A stretch of 37,237 nucleotides of DNA from NCBI GenBank assembly GCA_012729315.1, contig JAAYDI010000132.1, positions 1 to 37,237 of the forward strand, read 5' to 3'. Below the pieces are notes generated by a model, which was given only the letters and a program-made list of their open reading frames with translations, made no database searches and was not told the origin of the DNA. The stretch is from Planctomycetaceae bacterium. GTDB taxonomy: Bacteria; Planctomycetota; Planctomycetia; Pirellulales; Pirellulaceae. Position numbers and translations under genes: made by a program. Each line of letters opens with the position of its first letter. The stretch's first letter is position 1. Below are positions 18,534-30,305 of this stretch, in pieces.

Positions 18534-18896
18534 ATGCATTCGTATCAAGATCTGTTGCTGTGGCAGCGCGCTATGGAGCTGGCTGAAGTGATCTATCACA
18601 ACACGGCCACACTGCCGCTGGCCGAACGCCTGGGGCTGGGGTTCCAGCTGCGCCGTCTGGCGCTCGCGGTTCCCCTGCATGTAGCCGCACATGACAGCCA
18701 GCGTGCTTCCACGTTCCTGCGGGGGCTGCAGCGTGCGCAGCGCACGTTGCGGCACCTGGAACATCAGCTTGTAATGGCCGGGCGACTGCAGTACTGGTCC
18801 GGCGAGCAGGAGGAGGAAATTACACGCCATCTGGCGGAGGTCCAGCGCCTGCTGCAGGCATTCCTGCATTCGCTCTGCCCTCCCTCGGAGTCGTAG
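18534..18896 (+). CDS. Four-helix-bundle protein (S23/bAvd-like) inside the imu operon
   Basis: The 120-residue protein begins 'MHSYQDLLLWQRAMELAEV' and continues 'LPLAERLGLGFQLRRLALA', matching the first half of the four-helix-bundle family (23S rRNA intervening-sequence protein / bAvd, TIGR02436). The conserved NIAEG after helix 2 is replaced by 'HVAAH', and the usual GSL.ELE by 'RTLRHLE', so it is a divergent member. Members form ring-like pentamers and bind nucleic acid in some systems. AAGGA lies eight bases before ATG 18534. The gene is 111 bases after imuB and three before dnaE2, on the same strand, so it is part of the transcript. No reverse transcriptase or rRNA gene is present, so the known contexts do not apply. 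Confidence 0.8.
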   Translation: MHSYQDLLLWQRAMELAEVIYHNTATLPLAERLGLGFQLRRLALAVPLHVAAHDSQRASTFLRGLQRAQRTLRHLEHQLVMAGRLQYWSGEQEEEITRHLAEVQRLLQAFLHSLCPPSES

Positions 18897-18899
18897 CGC

Positions 18900-22187
<3,288 letters not shown>

Positions 22188-22204
22188 CGGTGGAAGGCGA
22201 CAGC

Positions 22205-22278
22205 CGGCGGGCGATCGCGTAGAATCAGGACTGGGGTCTGATTCTGTCGTGGGCCACGGAGCGCGCGATCGCCCGCCG
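22205..22278. repeat. Nested inverted repeats after dnaE2
   Basis: A 15-bp perfect outer pair (22205-22219 with 22264-22278, CGGCGGGCGATCGCG and its complement) encloses an 8-bp perfect inner pair (AGAATCAG 22221-22228, CTGATTCT 22238-22245, loop 9). There is no T-run, so it is not a standard terminator, though it could end the imu transcript or serve as a structured leader for the kinase gene 154 bases downstream. GCGATCGC-type cores are also frequent in repetitive palindromes. Confidence 0.85.
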
Positions 22279-22432
22279 ACCGATCAATGCCCGCGGCGAA
22301 ACGGTGGCCGAGAAACCGGCGTTTCACAGTGCCTTTCGGATCTGGTGGTGCCAGCGCCGCTGGTCAGCGCCAATTGGTTTTTTCCTGACGGCCCTTTGGC
22401 CGCCGTCGTCAGCCACAGAGGAGCTGCTCGTC

Positions 22433-24256
22433 ATGCCACCCTTGGAACGACTCGGCCCGTACCTGATCCAACGTCCGCTCGGCAGCGGCGGGATGGGGAC
22501 CGTCTTTCTCGGTGTGGACGAAACGACGGGGAAACGCGCGGCCATCAAGGTCCTCTCACCGGCGTTGGGCGGTGACGCGAGTTTCCGTGAGCGGTTCGCC
22601 ACCGAGATCGAGACGCTCAAGAAACTGGAGCATCCGAACATTGTCCAGCTGCTTGGGTTTGGCGAGCAGGATGGGCAATTGTTCTATGCCATGGAGATGG
22701 TCGACGGGTGTTCGCTGCAGCAGGAGCTTCGCACCGGCCGGCATTTCGGCTGGCGGGAGGTAGCGCGGATCGGCATCCAGGTCTGCCAGGCGCTCAAACA
22801 TGCGCACGATCGTGGCGTCATCCATCGCGACCTGAAGCCGGCCAACCTGCTGTATGCCACCGACGATCAGATCAAGCTGGCCGACTTCGGCATCGCCAAG
22901 CTCTACGGCATGTCGCAGCTGACGGTGGTGGGCGGGGTCATTGGCACCGCCGATTACATGTCGCCGGAACAGGGCGAGGGGAAGGGAGTCACAGCGCGCA
23001 GCGACCTGTACAGTCTGGGGAGTGTACTCTACGCGCTGCTGGCGGGCCGGCCACCGTTTGCCTCCCGTACGGCAGCGGAAGTCATCCACAGGCTCCGCTA
23101 CGAGGAAGCGTTGCCGGTCCGCCGCCTGGCCCCCGACACGCCAGAGGAGTTCGAACTGATCATCGCCCAGTTGCTGGAGAAAGACCCCGCCAAACGCGTG
23201 GCGACGGCACTGGCGGTGGCCAGCCGGCTCAAGGCGATGAAGTACGGCCTGTCGGCCGGGCCGCCGGCGGAGAAACAACACCAGCACTTCTCGCTGGCGG
23301 CCGACGAGGAGTACCGGCTGGTAGGCGAGACCGACGAGCATCGCGAGCTCATCGCGCAGGGCGACACGCGGCTGGTCAGCCCGACCGAGCACGAGATCAT
23401 GCGGCAGCGCGATTCGCTCGAGCGGCACGGCAACCCAACGGTGGCCATGTCCGGGCTGATCGCGCCGTCCGAACAACCCCAGGAGGCGGGCAGCAAGGAG
23501 TCAGCGGAGGCGGAGCAGACGGCCAACACGCATTTCACGACGTTCGATGAGGCAGCGCGGCAGCGGGCGACCGCGCTGGCTGAATCGGACGAGAGCACGC
23601 CGCTGTGGCTCAAGATCGCCCCGCTGCTCGCCGCAGGCGCCTTGATCGCGACCGGCATCTGGTATCTCAGCCGCCCCCTGTCCGCCGAGGTGCTCTACAG
23701 CCGCATCATGGAGGTGGCCAAAGAGGGAGAAACCAGCGATCTGGCCAGGGTGGAAGACCAGATCCGCGAGTTTGCGCGGCGCTTTCCGCAGGACGAGCGC
23801 GCCGGGGAGGTCCGCGCGCTGCACGAGGAACTCGAGCTGTATCGACTGCAGCGGCAGTACGAGCGGCGAGCACGGCTGCGGGGTGGCCGCGATTCGCTCG
23901 GACTGCTTGAACGTGCCTACCTCGAGGCCACGCAACTGGCTGCCACCAACCCGCGGCGCGCCATGGCCAAGCTCGAAGCGCTGTTGGAGGTCTTCTCTGT
24001 CGGCCAGCTCACCGATTCCGACCACCGCTGCCTGAAGCTCGCCCGCGAACAACTCGGTCAGCTGCAGGCCAAGAACCAGGGGGTGGCTACGGCCGATCTG
24101 AAGGAGATCCTGCGCCGGCTGGACGACGCCGACCAGTTGTCGCAGGACGACCCGGACCGCGCGCAGGCCGTCCGGCGCGGCGTCATCGAGCTCTACGGAG
24201 ACAAGCCGTGGGCTGAGTCAGCCGTAACCAGGGCCCGTGCCGCGCTGCAGCCCTGA
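22433..24256 (+). CDS. Membrane Ser/Thr protein kinase (PknB-type)
   Basis: The 607-residue protein has a full Hanks-type kinase domain (about 10-275): 'LGSGGMGTVFLG' P-loop, K39 in 'AAIKVL', catalytic D133 in 'IHRDLKPANLLY', metal-binding D151 in 'ADFGIAKL' and 'GTADYMSPEQ'. A Gln/Glu-rich linker follows, then one membrane span at about 390-412 ('IAPLLAAGALIATGIWYLS'). The last ~195 residues lie outside and are helical, with no PASTA repeat; the arrangement is typical for planctomycetes. ATG 22433 is chosen because GGAG lies nine bases upstream and the kinase fold starts at once; a GTG at 22304 would add 43 unusual residues. It should phosphorylate cytoplasmic proteins after an outside signal; targets are unknown. 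Confidence 0.9.
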   Translation: MPPLERLGPYLIQRPLGSGGMGTVFLGVDETTGKRAAIKVLSPALGGDASFRERFATEIETLKKLEHPNIVQLLGFGEQDGQLFYAMEMVDGCSLQQELRTGRHFGWREVARIGIQVCQALKHAHDRGVIHRDLKPANLLYATDDQIKLADFGIAKLYGMSQLTVVGGVIGTADYMSPEQGEGKGVTARSDLYSLGSVLYALLAGRPPFASRTAAEVIHRLRYEEALPVRRLAPDTPEEFELIIAQLLEKDPAKRVATALAVASRLKAMKYGLSAGPPAEKQHQHFSLAADEEYRLVGETDEHRELIAQGDTRLVSPTEHEIMRQRDSLERHGNPTVAMSGLIAPSEQPQEAGSKESAEAEQTANTHFTTFDEAARQRATALAESDESTPLWLKIAPLLAAGALIATGIWYLSRPLSAEVLYSRIMEVAKEGETSDLARVEDQIREFARRFPQDERAGEVRALHEELELYRLQRQYERRARLRGGRDSLGLLERAYLEATQLAATNPRRAMAKLEALLEVFSVGQLTDSDHRCLKLAREQLGQLQAKNQGVATADLKEILRRLDDADQLSQDDPDRAQAVRRGVIELYGDKPWAESAVTRARAALQP

Positions 24257-24267
24257 ATGGCGACCGC

Positions 24268-25086
24268 CTACTCGCCGGCGCGCATGGCACGCCGGATCAG
24301 GTCGTTGTCGAAGTAGTTGATCGACATGCCGGCATCGGCCACGACCGACTGGGCGTTGATGCCCGAGGACCGTGGGCTGAGCAGGAACACCGCTACGTTG
24401 GCCACCTCTTGCGTCTCCAGCGCCTTGCGCCGCGGAATGACCTGTTCCGCGTACAGATAGGCGTCCACGTAGCCGGGAATGCCGGCCGAAGCGGACGTCT
24501 TCAGCAGCGAGGCGGCCACGGCATTGAAACGCACGCGGGAGAACCGGCTGAACGACTTGGCCAGAAAGGCCAGCGACGAATCGAGGGCCGCCTTGACCGG
24601 CCCCATGAATCCATAGCTCTCGCTCGCCATGCGCGTCGTGGAGATCGAGATGGTGACCACGGACGCGTCGGGATCGAGCAGGTCCTGGAACGCGTTGGCG
24701 ATCGCCATGAGCGAATAGCACGAGATGTCGATGGCCCGCAGGAACTGGGCCTTGGTCGTCTGGTGAAATGGTTTCGCTTCACCTTCGTAATCAGCGAAGG
24801 CGATCGAGTGGACGATGCCGTGCAGTTGCGAGCAGCGTTCGCCAACCTGGGTCCTGACCGCCGCGATCTCCTCCTCGCGCTCCACATCGCAGGTGAAGAT
24901 CTCGGCACGGCCGAGCAGCCGCGACACGCCGTCACGCTGTTCGGCGCTGCGCACAACGTACCAGACCTGTGCACCACACGCTTCGAGCGTGCGGCCGACG
25001 TGATACGCCACGCTCTTGCGATTAGCGACGCCGAACACCAGAAACGGTTTGCCGGCCAACTGCAGGAAGTCGGGGGGAGTGGTCAT
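24268..25086 (-). CDS. Enoyl-ACP reductase, FabI-like
   Basis: This SDR-type protein of 272 aa has the FabI glycine motif '[17 protein letters not shown]' (G-x5-S-x-A) and the catalytic pair Y158 and K165 in '[14 protein letters not shown]', with the Y-x6-K spacing of E. coli FabI (156/163). The substrate loop '[15 protein letters not shown]' stands in for the usual 'AAGPIRTLAASGI'. The position of the second FabI tyrosine (Y146 in E. coli) is I148 here. FabI reduces enoyl-ACP with NAD(P)H in the last step of each elongation round. It is the last gene of the lipid operon, with a four-base overlap with the dehydratase. The altered tyrosine suggests a specialised reductase, not the housekeeping copy. 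It converges on the kinase gene (11-base gap). Confidence 0.85.
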   Translation of the reverse strand: MTTPPDFLQLAGKPFLVFGVANRKSVAYHVGRTLEACGAQVWYVVRSAEQRDGVSRLLGRAEIFTCDVEREEEIAAVRTQVGERCSQLHGIVHSIAFADYEGEAKPFHQTTKAQFLRAIDISCYSLMAIANAFQDLLDPDASVVTISISTTRMASESYGFMGPVKAALDSSLAFLAKSFSRFSRVRFNAVAASLLKTSASAGIPGYVDAYLYAEQVIPRRKALETQEVANVAVFLLSPRSSGINAQSVVADAGMSINYFDNDLIRRAMRAGE

Positions 25087-25562
25087 GAACGATCGGTCCT
25101 CTGTCCTGTCGCGGGCGGGTCCACGGGTGTCGGCGCATCGGCCACCTGGGCAAGCGTGCAGGCGAACTGCAGCCGCGCGGCGACCTGCCCGGCGCACCGG
25201 ACCCAGGCTTCCAGGTAATACGCCTGTGACACCTGATCGCGCAAGCGAACTTCGATGTCGATGGTTTCTCCAGGCCGGACCATGCGGCGGAACCGCACCT
25301 GGTCCATCCGCGTTGCCACGGGTACCCCCGCCGCGCCCGCCACCTGCTGGGCGATCAGCACGCCCCCCGCCTGCATCGCGCACTCGCACAGGATGACCCC
25401 CGGCACCAGCGGGAAGTTGGGGAAGTGTCCCTGCAGGAACGGCTCGTCGGCCCGGAACGTCTTACGGCAGACGATGGTGTCGGCCGAGCAGGAGTGCACG
25501 GAGTCCAGCAGCAGCATCGGGGCGCGATGAGGGATCGCATCGGGAATGGAGATGGTGCTCAT
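25083..25562 (-). CDS. FabZ-like 3-hydroxyacyl-ACP dehydratase
   Basis: The hot-dog-fold protein has 159 residues. The catalytic pair of FabZ is present: H46 in '[12 protein letters not shown]' and E60 in 'ILCECAMQ', 14 residues apart as in E. coli (H54/E68). '[11 protein letters not shown]' near the N-terminus is the usual FabZ start. FabZ removes water from 3-hydroxyacyl-ACP to give trans-2-enoyl-ACP. The C-terminal tail of about 25 residues is Pro/Thr-rich and probably disordered. Its start is three bases from the stop of the oxidoreductase gene, and its stop overlaps the reductase ATG (ATGA), so it lies in the middle of a tightly packed operon. Confidence 0.88.
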   Translation of the reverse strand: MSTISIPDAIPHRAPMLLLDSVHSCSADTIVCRKTFRADEPFLQGHFPNFPLVPGVILCECAMQAGGVLIAQQVAGAAGVPVATRMDQVRFRRMVRPGETIDIEVRLRDQVSQAYYLEAWVRCAGQVAARLQFACTLAQVADAPTPVDPPATGQRTDRS

Positions 25563-25564
25563 CG

Positions 25565-27028
25565 TCAACTCTCGGGCGCGAGGATCGAGCCGGCCGGATG
25601 ACTTGTGGAAGCCGTGTGCGTGAGCAGGGCATCGACGTCGTTGGCGACGATGACACCGTAGTTGATGGCCCCCAGCCAGCCGGACATGATAATGCCGACG
25701 CTTCCGGCGTGATAGAGCCCGCGAATCTGCTCCGGCAGCCCGCGACTGACCGCCAGCCCTTCGAACTTGGTGCCGAAGCTCGCGCCCCCCGGGTGCCGCG
25801 TGTAGCGTGCGAACGTACGCGGCGTGGCGGCCTCCACATACGCGACCCGCCGCCGGCAATCGGGAACGTACTTTTCCAACGCGTCGAGTGTCGTCTCGAT
25901 CAGGTTTTGCTTGCTGGCCGCGTATTCCTCCGCGGACAACGTGGCCCAGTCGGCATGCCGGGCATTGGTGCTCGAGACGATCAGGCACTGGGGACGCGCC
26001 TGCGGACGCGTCCGCGGATAGTAGAACGAAAAGGTCCGACTCGTGATGTGGCGACTCAGCAGCAGATCGGTCTGGAAGGCGGGGGCGACCGAGCTGAACA
26101 GCAGATCCCCGGTGGATTCGTCCAGGAGGTCGTCCGGCTGGAGGGCCATGTAGACCTGCGTGCTGGAACAGTTCAGGCGGACGGCCGCCGCCTGTTCGAC
26201 AAAGTCCCGGTCGAAGTGCCGGGCCCCCACCATCCGCTGCACGGTATCGCACAGATTGGCGTTGGAGATGACGGCCCGCGCCTGGATCTCCCGTCCTCCG
26301 ACGCGGACGCCCGTGACCGTGCGCTGCGCGACGCGGATGGCCTCCACATCACTGCGAATCGCGATGTCCACGCCGTTGCGCAGCAGTTCGTCGCGCATCA
26401 GCGCGATCAGTCGATCGGTGCCCCCCTGAAACGTGAAGACCCCCTGGGACATGAAATTCGAGAACACGATGCCGTAGGTGATGGCCGGGTCCTCCAGCGT
26501 CGACCCGTTGGCATAGGTGATCGGTTCCATGAGCAGCCGCACGACATCACCGCGCCCGGGAAAGAAGCGTTCGAACAGCTCGCGGTTACTGAGCGACTGG
26601 TCGTCGTAGAAGTTCATCCCCCGCGCCGTGTCGAAAAACGACTCCACTGTCCGGGGGTCAATGCCAAAGCGTGTGACCAGCAGGCGCGTGAAGTCCTGGC
26701 GATGGAACTCGGTCGTCAGCGAGAACATCGGGTTGTCAAACCGGATGTGTTTGAGCTGCACCACGGAGTCGGCGATTTCACGGGTCCAGTAGCGGCGGCA
26801 GCTCTTCCGCATCCCCACCGGGAAACCGTGCAGGGAGATGTCGAAAATCAGCCCGCCCGGCCGGCGAAACCAGGTCGCCAGACCGCCGAGCTTGTAGTGT
26901 TGCTCAAGCAGCAGCACCCGGTGCCCCGCGCGGCCCAGCACGTTGGCGGCGGTCAGTCCGGCCAAGCCACTGCCAATCACGACGACATCGTACTCGGGCT
27001 TGACGTGTTGCAGGAAATCTTTCGGCAT
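25565..27028 (-). CDS. CrtI/phytoene-desaturase-like FAD oxidoreductase (A)
   Basis: The 487-residue flavoprotein has the dinucleotide-binding start '[19 protein letters not shown]' followed by '[13 protein letters not shown]', and a C-terminal FAD-contacting block '[19 protein letters not shown]'. The layout is that of CrtI/CrtISO carotenoid desaturases and isomerases and of related all-trans-retinol saturases. No geranylgeranyl-type carotenoid gene (crtB, crtE) is in the window, and the gene lies among acyl-ACP enzymes. The likely substrate is therefore an ACP-bound or free polyene or fatty chain. Substrate and product are inference. It is followed after two bases by the dehydratase gene. 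A second paralogue lies 20 bases upstream. Confidence 0.85.
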   Translation of the reverse strand: MPKDFLQHVKPEYDVVVIGSGLAGLTAANVLGRAGHRVLLLEQHYKLGGLATWFRRPGGLIFDISLHGFPVGMRKSCRRYWTREIADSVVQLKHIRFDNPMFSLTTEFHRQDFTRLLVTRFGIDPRTVESFFDTARGMNFYDDQSLSNRELFERFFPGRGDVVRLLMEPITYANGSTLEDPAITYGIVFSNFMSQGVFTFQGGTDRLIALMRDELLRNGVDIAIRSDVEAIRVAQRTVTGVRVGGREIQARAVISNANLCDTVQRMVGARHFDRDFVEQAAAVRLNCSSTQVYMALQPDDLLDESTGDLLFSSVAPAFQTDLLLSRHITSRTFSFYYPRTRPQARPQCLIVSSTNARHADWATLSAEEYAASKQNLIETTLDALEKYVPDCRRRVAYVEAATPRTFARYTRHPGGASFGTKFEGLAVSRGLPEQIRGLYHAGSVGIIMSGWLGAINYGVIVANDVDALLTHTASTSHPAGSILAPES

Positions 27029-27048
27029 GAGTCCGCTGCTTGCTTCGT

Positions 27049-28431
27049 TCAGGAATCGCCCAACAGGTGGCGATTGGCTACGAGAATGCCGCTCAGAAGC
27101 GACCCGACAATCCCCACGTACCCCTGGTCCGTCCCGCAGATGAACAGGTTGGCGAACTTGGTCCGGCCATCGAGCCGTTTTTCCGGAGCGCCGTAGACGG
27201 CCCCGTTATCGTGCCACGTGTAACGCTGGATGGTCCGCGGCGTGAACATGTCCATGTCGATCACGTGCTGCCGGCAATCGGGCACGAAACGCGCCGCGCT
27301 GGCCAGCGTCCGCTCGAACCAGTGCAGCTTCGCCAGGCGGTACTCGTCAGCCGACAGCTGGCACCAGCGATCGTAGTCGGCCATGAGCGTGACACGGAGG
27401 ATCCCGTCCGGCAGCACGTCCCCGTCGTACAGGAAGTTGTTAGGGGAACAGATCACCCCCGATCGCGCGTCGCAGATTTCATCCTGCGGCCGCTCCCAGT
27501 GGAACGTCTCGCTGTCGTTGAAGAACACGATCGTCTGGTGGTGCCCCAGCTCGCGCGGCAGGCGGTCCAGCACGGCGATCGACTCGATGAACGACATCTG
27601 GCCCGGCTCCGGCGACAACTCCTTCCGCTCGCCGCTCATCCGCATGGTTTCCACGATCCCGGCGGACGAAAGGACATGCCGCGCCTCCAGCTGCTCACCA
27701 TTATCCAGCTCGACCCCCACCGCACGACCATCCTCGATCTGGATCCGCCGGACGCCGGACCGCAGCCGCAGCTCGCCCCCCAGGCTGCGAAACCGCCGCA
27801 CGAGATTGCGGAGGATCAGTCGGACGCCGGCCAGCGGGCGGGCGAATCCTTCCAGGAAGATGCTGCGAAACATGATACAGAACTGGCCGAAGTCCATGTC
27901 CCGCTCGCGCGCGTTGCCGTACCACATCACGGGGCAGAGGATCATCTCGCGCAGCAGCGGATCGGTAATCGACTCCGCGAGCAGCGCCCGCGTGGAACGC
28001 TGGAAGAGCGATCCATCCAGGTCGTCGTAGTCGATCAGCTGGGCCACCAGTTTCCGCAGATTGTCCTTCTGGTCCGGGAACTGGGCAGCCACCTCTGCTT
28101 CGAACAGCCGAAAGTCGTTGTTGAAGCGCAGGGTAACGCCCGGGAACGCCACTGACGAACCGGCTTGCGGCACCAGCGCGAAATCCTCCCAGCGAAAGCG
28201 CAACTGGCGCAGCAGGCGGGCCAGCGGCCCACGCCTGCTCCCCTGGGGCGCATAGTTCGTCACGGCGTGCAGCCCCACATCGAAATCGCGGCCACGCTGA
28301 CGATAGAAGGAGTTCAGACCGCCAATGGTCGTGTGCCGCTCCAGAATGCACACGCGTTTGTCGTAGTGAGCCAACCGGATGCCGGCCGCCAGCCCCGACA
28401 GGCCGGCACCAATGATGATCGTGTCATACAT
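27049..28431 (-). CDS. CrtI/phytoene-desaturase-like FAD oxidoreductase (B)
   Basis: This 460-residue paralogue of the preceding protein starts '[17 protein letters not shown]' and continues '[18 protein letters not shown]' and '[13 protein letters not shown]'. It ends with '[17 protein letters not shown]' before '[13 protein letters not shown]', the FAD-binding C-terminal block of the CrtI/amine-oxidase group. Identity with copy A looks low outside the nucleotide-binding parts, so the pair probably carries out two different desaturation, isomerisation or saturation steps, not one step with a duplicated gene. It follows the ACP gene by eight bases, which points to work on an ACP-bound intermediate. 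The exact reaction is not visible from the sequence. Confidence 0.85.
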   Translation of the reverse strand: MYDTIIIGAGLSGLAAGIRLAHYDKRVCILERHTTIGGLNSFYRQRGRDFDVGLHAVTNYAPQGSRRGPLARLLRQLRFRWEDFALVPQAGSSVAFPGVTLRFNNDFRLFEAEVAAQFPDQKDNLRKLVAQLIDYDDLDGSLFQRSTRALLAESITDPLLREMILCPVMWYGNARERDMDFGQFCIMFRSIFLEGFARPLAGVRLILRNLVRRFRSLGGELRLRSGVRRIQIEDGRAVGVELDNGEQLEARHVLSSAGIVETMRMSGERKELSPEPGQMSFIESIAVLDRLPRELGHHQTIVFFNDSETFHWERPQDEICDARSGVICSPNNFLYDGDVLPDGILRVTLMADYDRWCQLSADEYRLAKLHWFERTLASAARFVPDCRQHVIDMDMFTPRTIQRYTWHDNGAVYGAPEKRLDGRTKFANLFICGTDQGYVGIVGSLLSGILVANRHLLGDS

Positions 28432-28439
28432 GGCACATA

Positions 28440-28703
28440 CTACGAAACCCGCTGCATGTCCTTCATGATCGGTTCCAGGTAAGTGACCGTACTGCGCATG
28501 CTGGCCAGCTGCGGGTAGTCAGCCTCTGGAACCTGGATGCGATACCGTTTGCGCAGCTCCATCACGATGTCCAGGAAGTCCATGCTGTCAAGTTCCACCT
28601 GGTCGCGGAACGCCACGTCATCCTGCAACGCGCTGAGATCTTCATCGGGCGCAATGTCTGACAGGATGTCCAGGATCTCTTCTCGAATCTCGACCGGCGT
28701 CAT
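28440..28703 (-). CDS. Acyl carrier protein of the lipid cluster
   Basis: The 87-residue acidic protein starts MTPVEIREEILDILSDIAP and carries the phosphopantetheine attachment serine S40 in 'ELDSMDFLDIV'. This is the DSL/DSM motif at the start of helix II. The length is typical for a dedicated ACP, slightly longer at the C-terminus than housekeeping AcpP. It should carry the growing acyl chain between the KAS, dehydratase, reductase and CrtI-like enzymes encoded beside it. It lies 21 bases after the KAS gene and eight before oxidoreductase B. A phosphopantetheinyl transferase is not in the window. Confidence 0.9.
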   Translation of the reverse strand: MTPVEIREEILDILSDIAPDEDLSALQDDVAFRDQVELDSMDFLDIVMELRKRYRIQVPEADYPQLASMRSTVTYLEPIMKDMQRVS

Positions 28704-28724
28704 ACCGCGTGTTCTCCCACAAGA

Positions 28725-29996
28725 TTATCCGACGTACCGTTTGACAATGACGGCTGAGTTGATTCCCAGCATGCCGAAGGAGTTGTTCAGCACGACGTTG
28801 GCCGGGCCGATCTCCCGCGGCTGGTTCAGCACGAGCCCCGGGCCGGGAAGCTGGCACTCGGGATCCAGTTCGTCCACGTTGATCGTGGCATGGCAGACAC
28901 CGTCGTCGAAGCTGCCGAGGTTGCCGGCCAGTTCCAGCGCTCCGGCAGCGCCCATGCTGTGCCCGATGAAACTCTTCGTGTTGTTGAAGTGCGTCCGATC
29001 GGACGCGCCGAACACCGTCCGTAACGCGATGCACTCCTGAGCATCGCCGCTGACCGTGCCCGTCGCATGCGTGCTGACGATGTCGACCTGAGCGGGCACG
29101 AGGCCGGCGCGCCGGAGCGCCAGCTGCATGCACTCGGCCTGCCGCTGGGCGTTGGGCAACACGAAGTCGGTCGCGTCGGTGTTCATCGCATAGCCGGCCA
29201 CCTCGCCGTAAATGCGTGCCCGGCGCCGCCGCGCGTCGCTCAGCCGCTCCAGCACAAACACACAACCCCCTTCCGCTACGACAATTCCGTTGCGGTGCAG
29301 GTCGAACGGGCGCGAGGCACGGGCGGCGTCGGCGTGTTCGGCCAGCGCCCCCTGACTGCGAAAACCGGCGAAGATCCCGAACGTGTGAATGCTCTCGGAT
29401 ACCCCACCGGCCAGCGCAATGTCGCACTCGTCAAGCCGCAGCATCTGGACGCCCTGGATCAGCCCCGCATTGCCGGCCGCACAGGCCGCGCCGATCGTGT
29501 AATGCGGGCCGACGATCCCCAGATTCAGCGCCACTTCACCGGCCGGGTTGTTCGCCACCGTGCGCGGGTTGTGGTGGTGCGACCAGAAACTCGTGTCGTA
29601 GTCGTACCCTTTGAGCTCGAAGATCTCGTTCTCCGTCTCCACGTTGCCGTGCTCGGTGACCCCCAGGAACACCCCCACACGTGCCGGATCCACGGTCGGC
29701 CAGTCGATTCCCGAGTCACCGATCGCTTCGTGCGCGCTGTACACGCCCACGCTTCCCGCGCGCGTGCCCCGCCGCAGGTCTTTGCGGGACTGGTACTTGC
29801 CGGTCTCGAAATCGCACACCCCGGCCAGCGTCTTGCCGACATAGCGAATCTCGTAGGGCCGCACGCCGCTGCGCCCCGCCAGCAGCCCCTCGCGAAACGC
29901 GGGCAGACCGTTGCCGTTGGGAGCAGTCAGGCCGATCCCCGTGATCACAATCCGCTGCTGCTCAGGCAGTTCGGGCGGCATGTCCGTGGCAATCAT
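28725..29996 (-). CDS. Beta-ketoacyl-ACP synthase, KAS II (FabF)-like
   Basis: The thiolase-fold condensing enzyme has the complete Cys-His-His triad with the conserved Lys: C172 ('GAACAAGNA'), H310 ('STHATGT'), K341 and H346 ('NTKSFIGHSMGAAGALE'). Spacing is almost that of E. coli FabF (163/303/335/340). It elongates acyl-ACP with malonyl-ACP. 'GNVETENEIFELKGYDYD' and the His-rich 'FWSHHHNPRTVANNPAGE' in the acyl-pocket region differ from housekeeping FabF and suggest an unusual chain. I chose ATG 29996 because GAGGA precedes it; a GTG at 30026 and an ATG at 29981 are alternatives. It is the first gene of the operon, so the promoter should lie at about 29997-30120. Confidence 0.88.
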   Translation of the reverse strand: MIATDMPPELPEQQRIVITGIGLTAPNGNGLPAFREGLLAGRSGVRPYEIRYVGKTLAGVCDFETGKYQSRKDLRRGTRAGSVGVYSAHEAIGDSGIDWPTVDPARVGVFLGVTEHGNVETENEIFELKGYDYDTSFWSHHHNPRTVANNPAGEVALNLGIVGPHYTIGAACAAGNAGLIQGVQMLRLDECDIALAGGVSESIHTFGIFAGFRSQGALAEHADAARASRPFDLHRNGIVVAEGGCVFVLERLSDARRRRARIYGEVAGYAMNTDATDFVLPNAQRQAECMQLALRRAGLVPAQVDIVSTHATGTVSGDAQECIALRTVFGASDRTHFNNTKSFIGHSMGAAGALELAGNLGSFDDGVCHATINVDELDPECQLPGPGLVLNQPREIGPANVVLNNSFGMLGINSAVIVKRYVG

Positions 29997-30168
29997 CCGG
30001 CCAAGTCCTCGTTCGCGTAAAACCACTGAGGGTAACTACTTCCGCGCGATCTGACAAGCGGCAACGCGCGCGAACCCACCGCGCCCCTCACCAGCCAGTC
30101 GCCAACCTAAGATCATACGCCATAGTCGTGTGTTGGCGTGTCGTGCGTTTCCCTAAGTGCTGGCGTAG

Positions 30169-30270
30169 CCCCTGGTTGTAATCCTGACAGCAGGGGGTAT
30201 GCTAGCAGGCTGAATACACGGTCTGTATTCAGGCGAAAATGGCGGTCCCCGGTAGGTGCCGGAAACCGCC
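30169..30270 (+). promoter_or_regulatory. Three successive inverted repeats upstream of the integrase
   Basis: CCCCTG/CAGGGG (30169-30174, 30191-30196) is followed by a perfect palindrome CTGAATACA-cggtc-TGTATTCAG (30210-30232). A hairpin GGCGGT/ACCGCC (30241-30246, 30265-30270) with an inner CCGG/CCGG pair comes next. The integrase ATG is 35 bases further. Such a set suits recombinase or excisionase arm sites, a repressor operator (the 9-5-9 palindrome) or a structured leader. I cannot tell these apart. Confidence 0.5.
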
Positions 30271-30305
30271 CAACGCCACCTGGCTCTAACCCCAGAGGTG
30301 ACGAC

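Noticed and set aside
18534-18896. Diversity-generating retroelement accessory protein (bAvd)
   Set aside because: The fold fits, but no reverse transcriptase, template repeat or variable C-type-lectin gene lies nearby; the gene is part of the imu operon.
25565-28431. Carotenoid biosynthesis cluster
   Set aside because: Two CrtI-like proteins are present, but no phytoene synthase, GGPP synthase or cyclase; neighbours are ACP, KAS, dehydratase and enoyl reductase.
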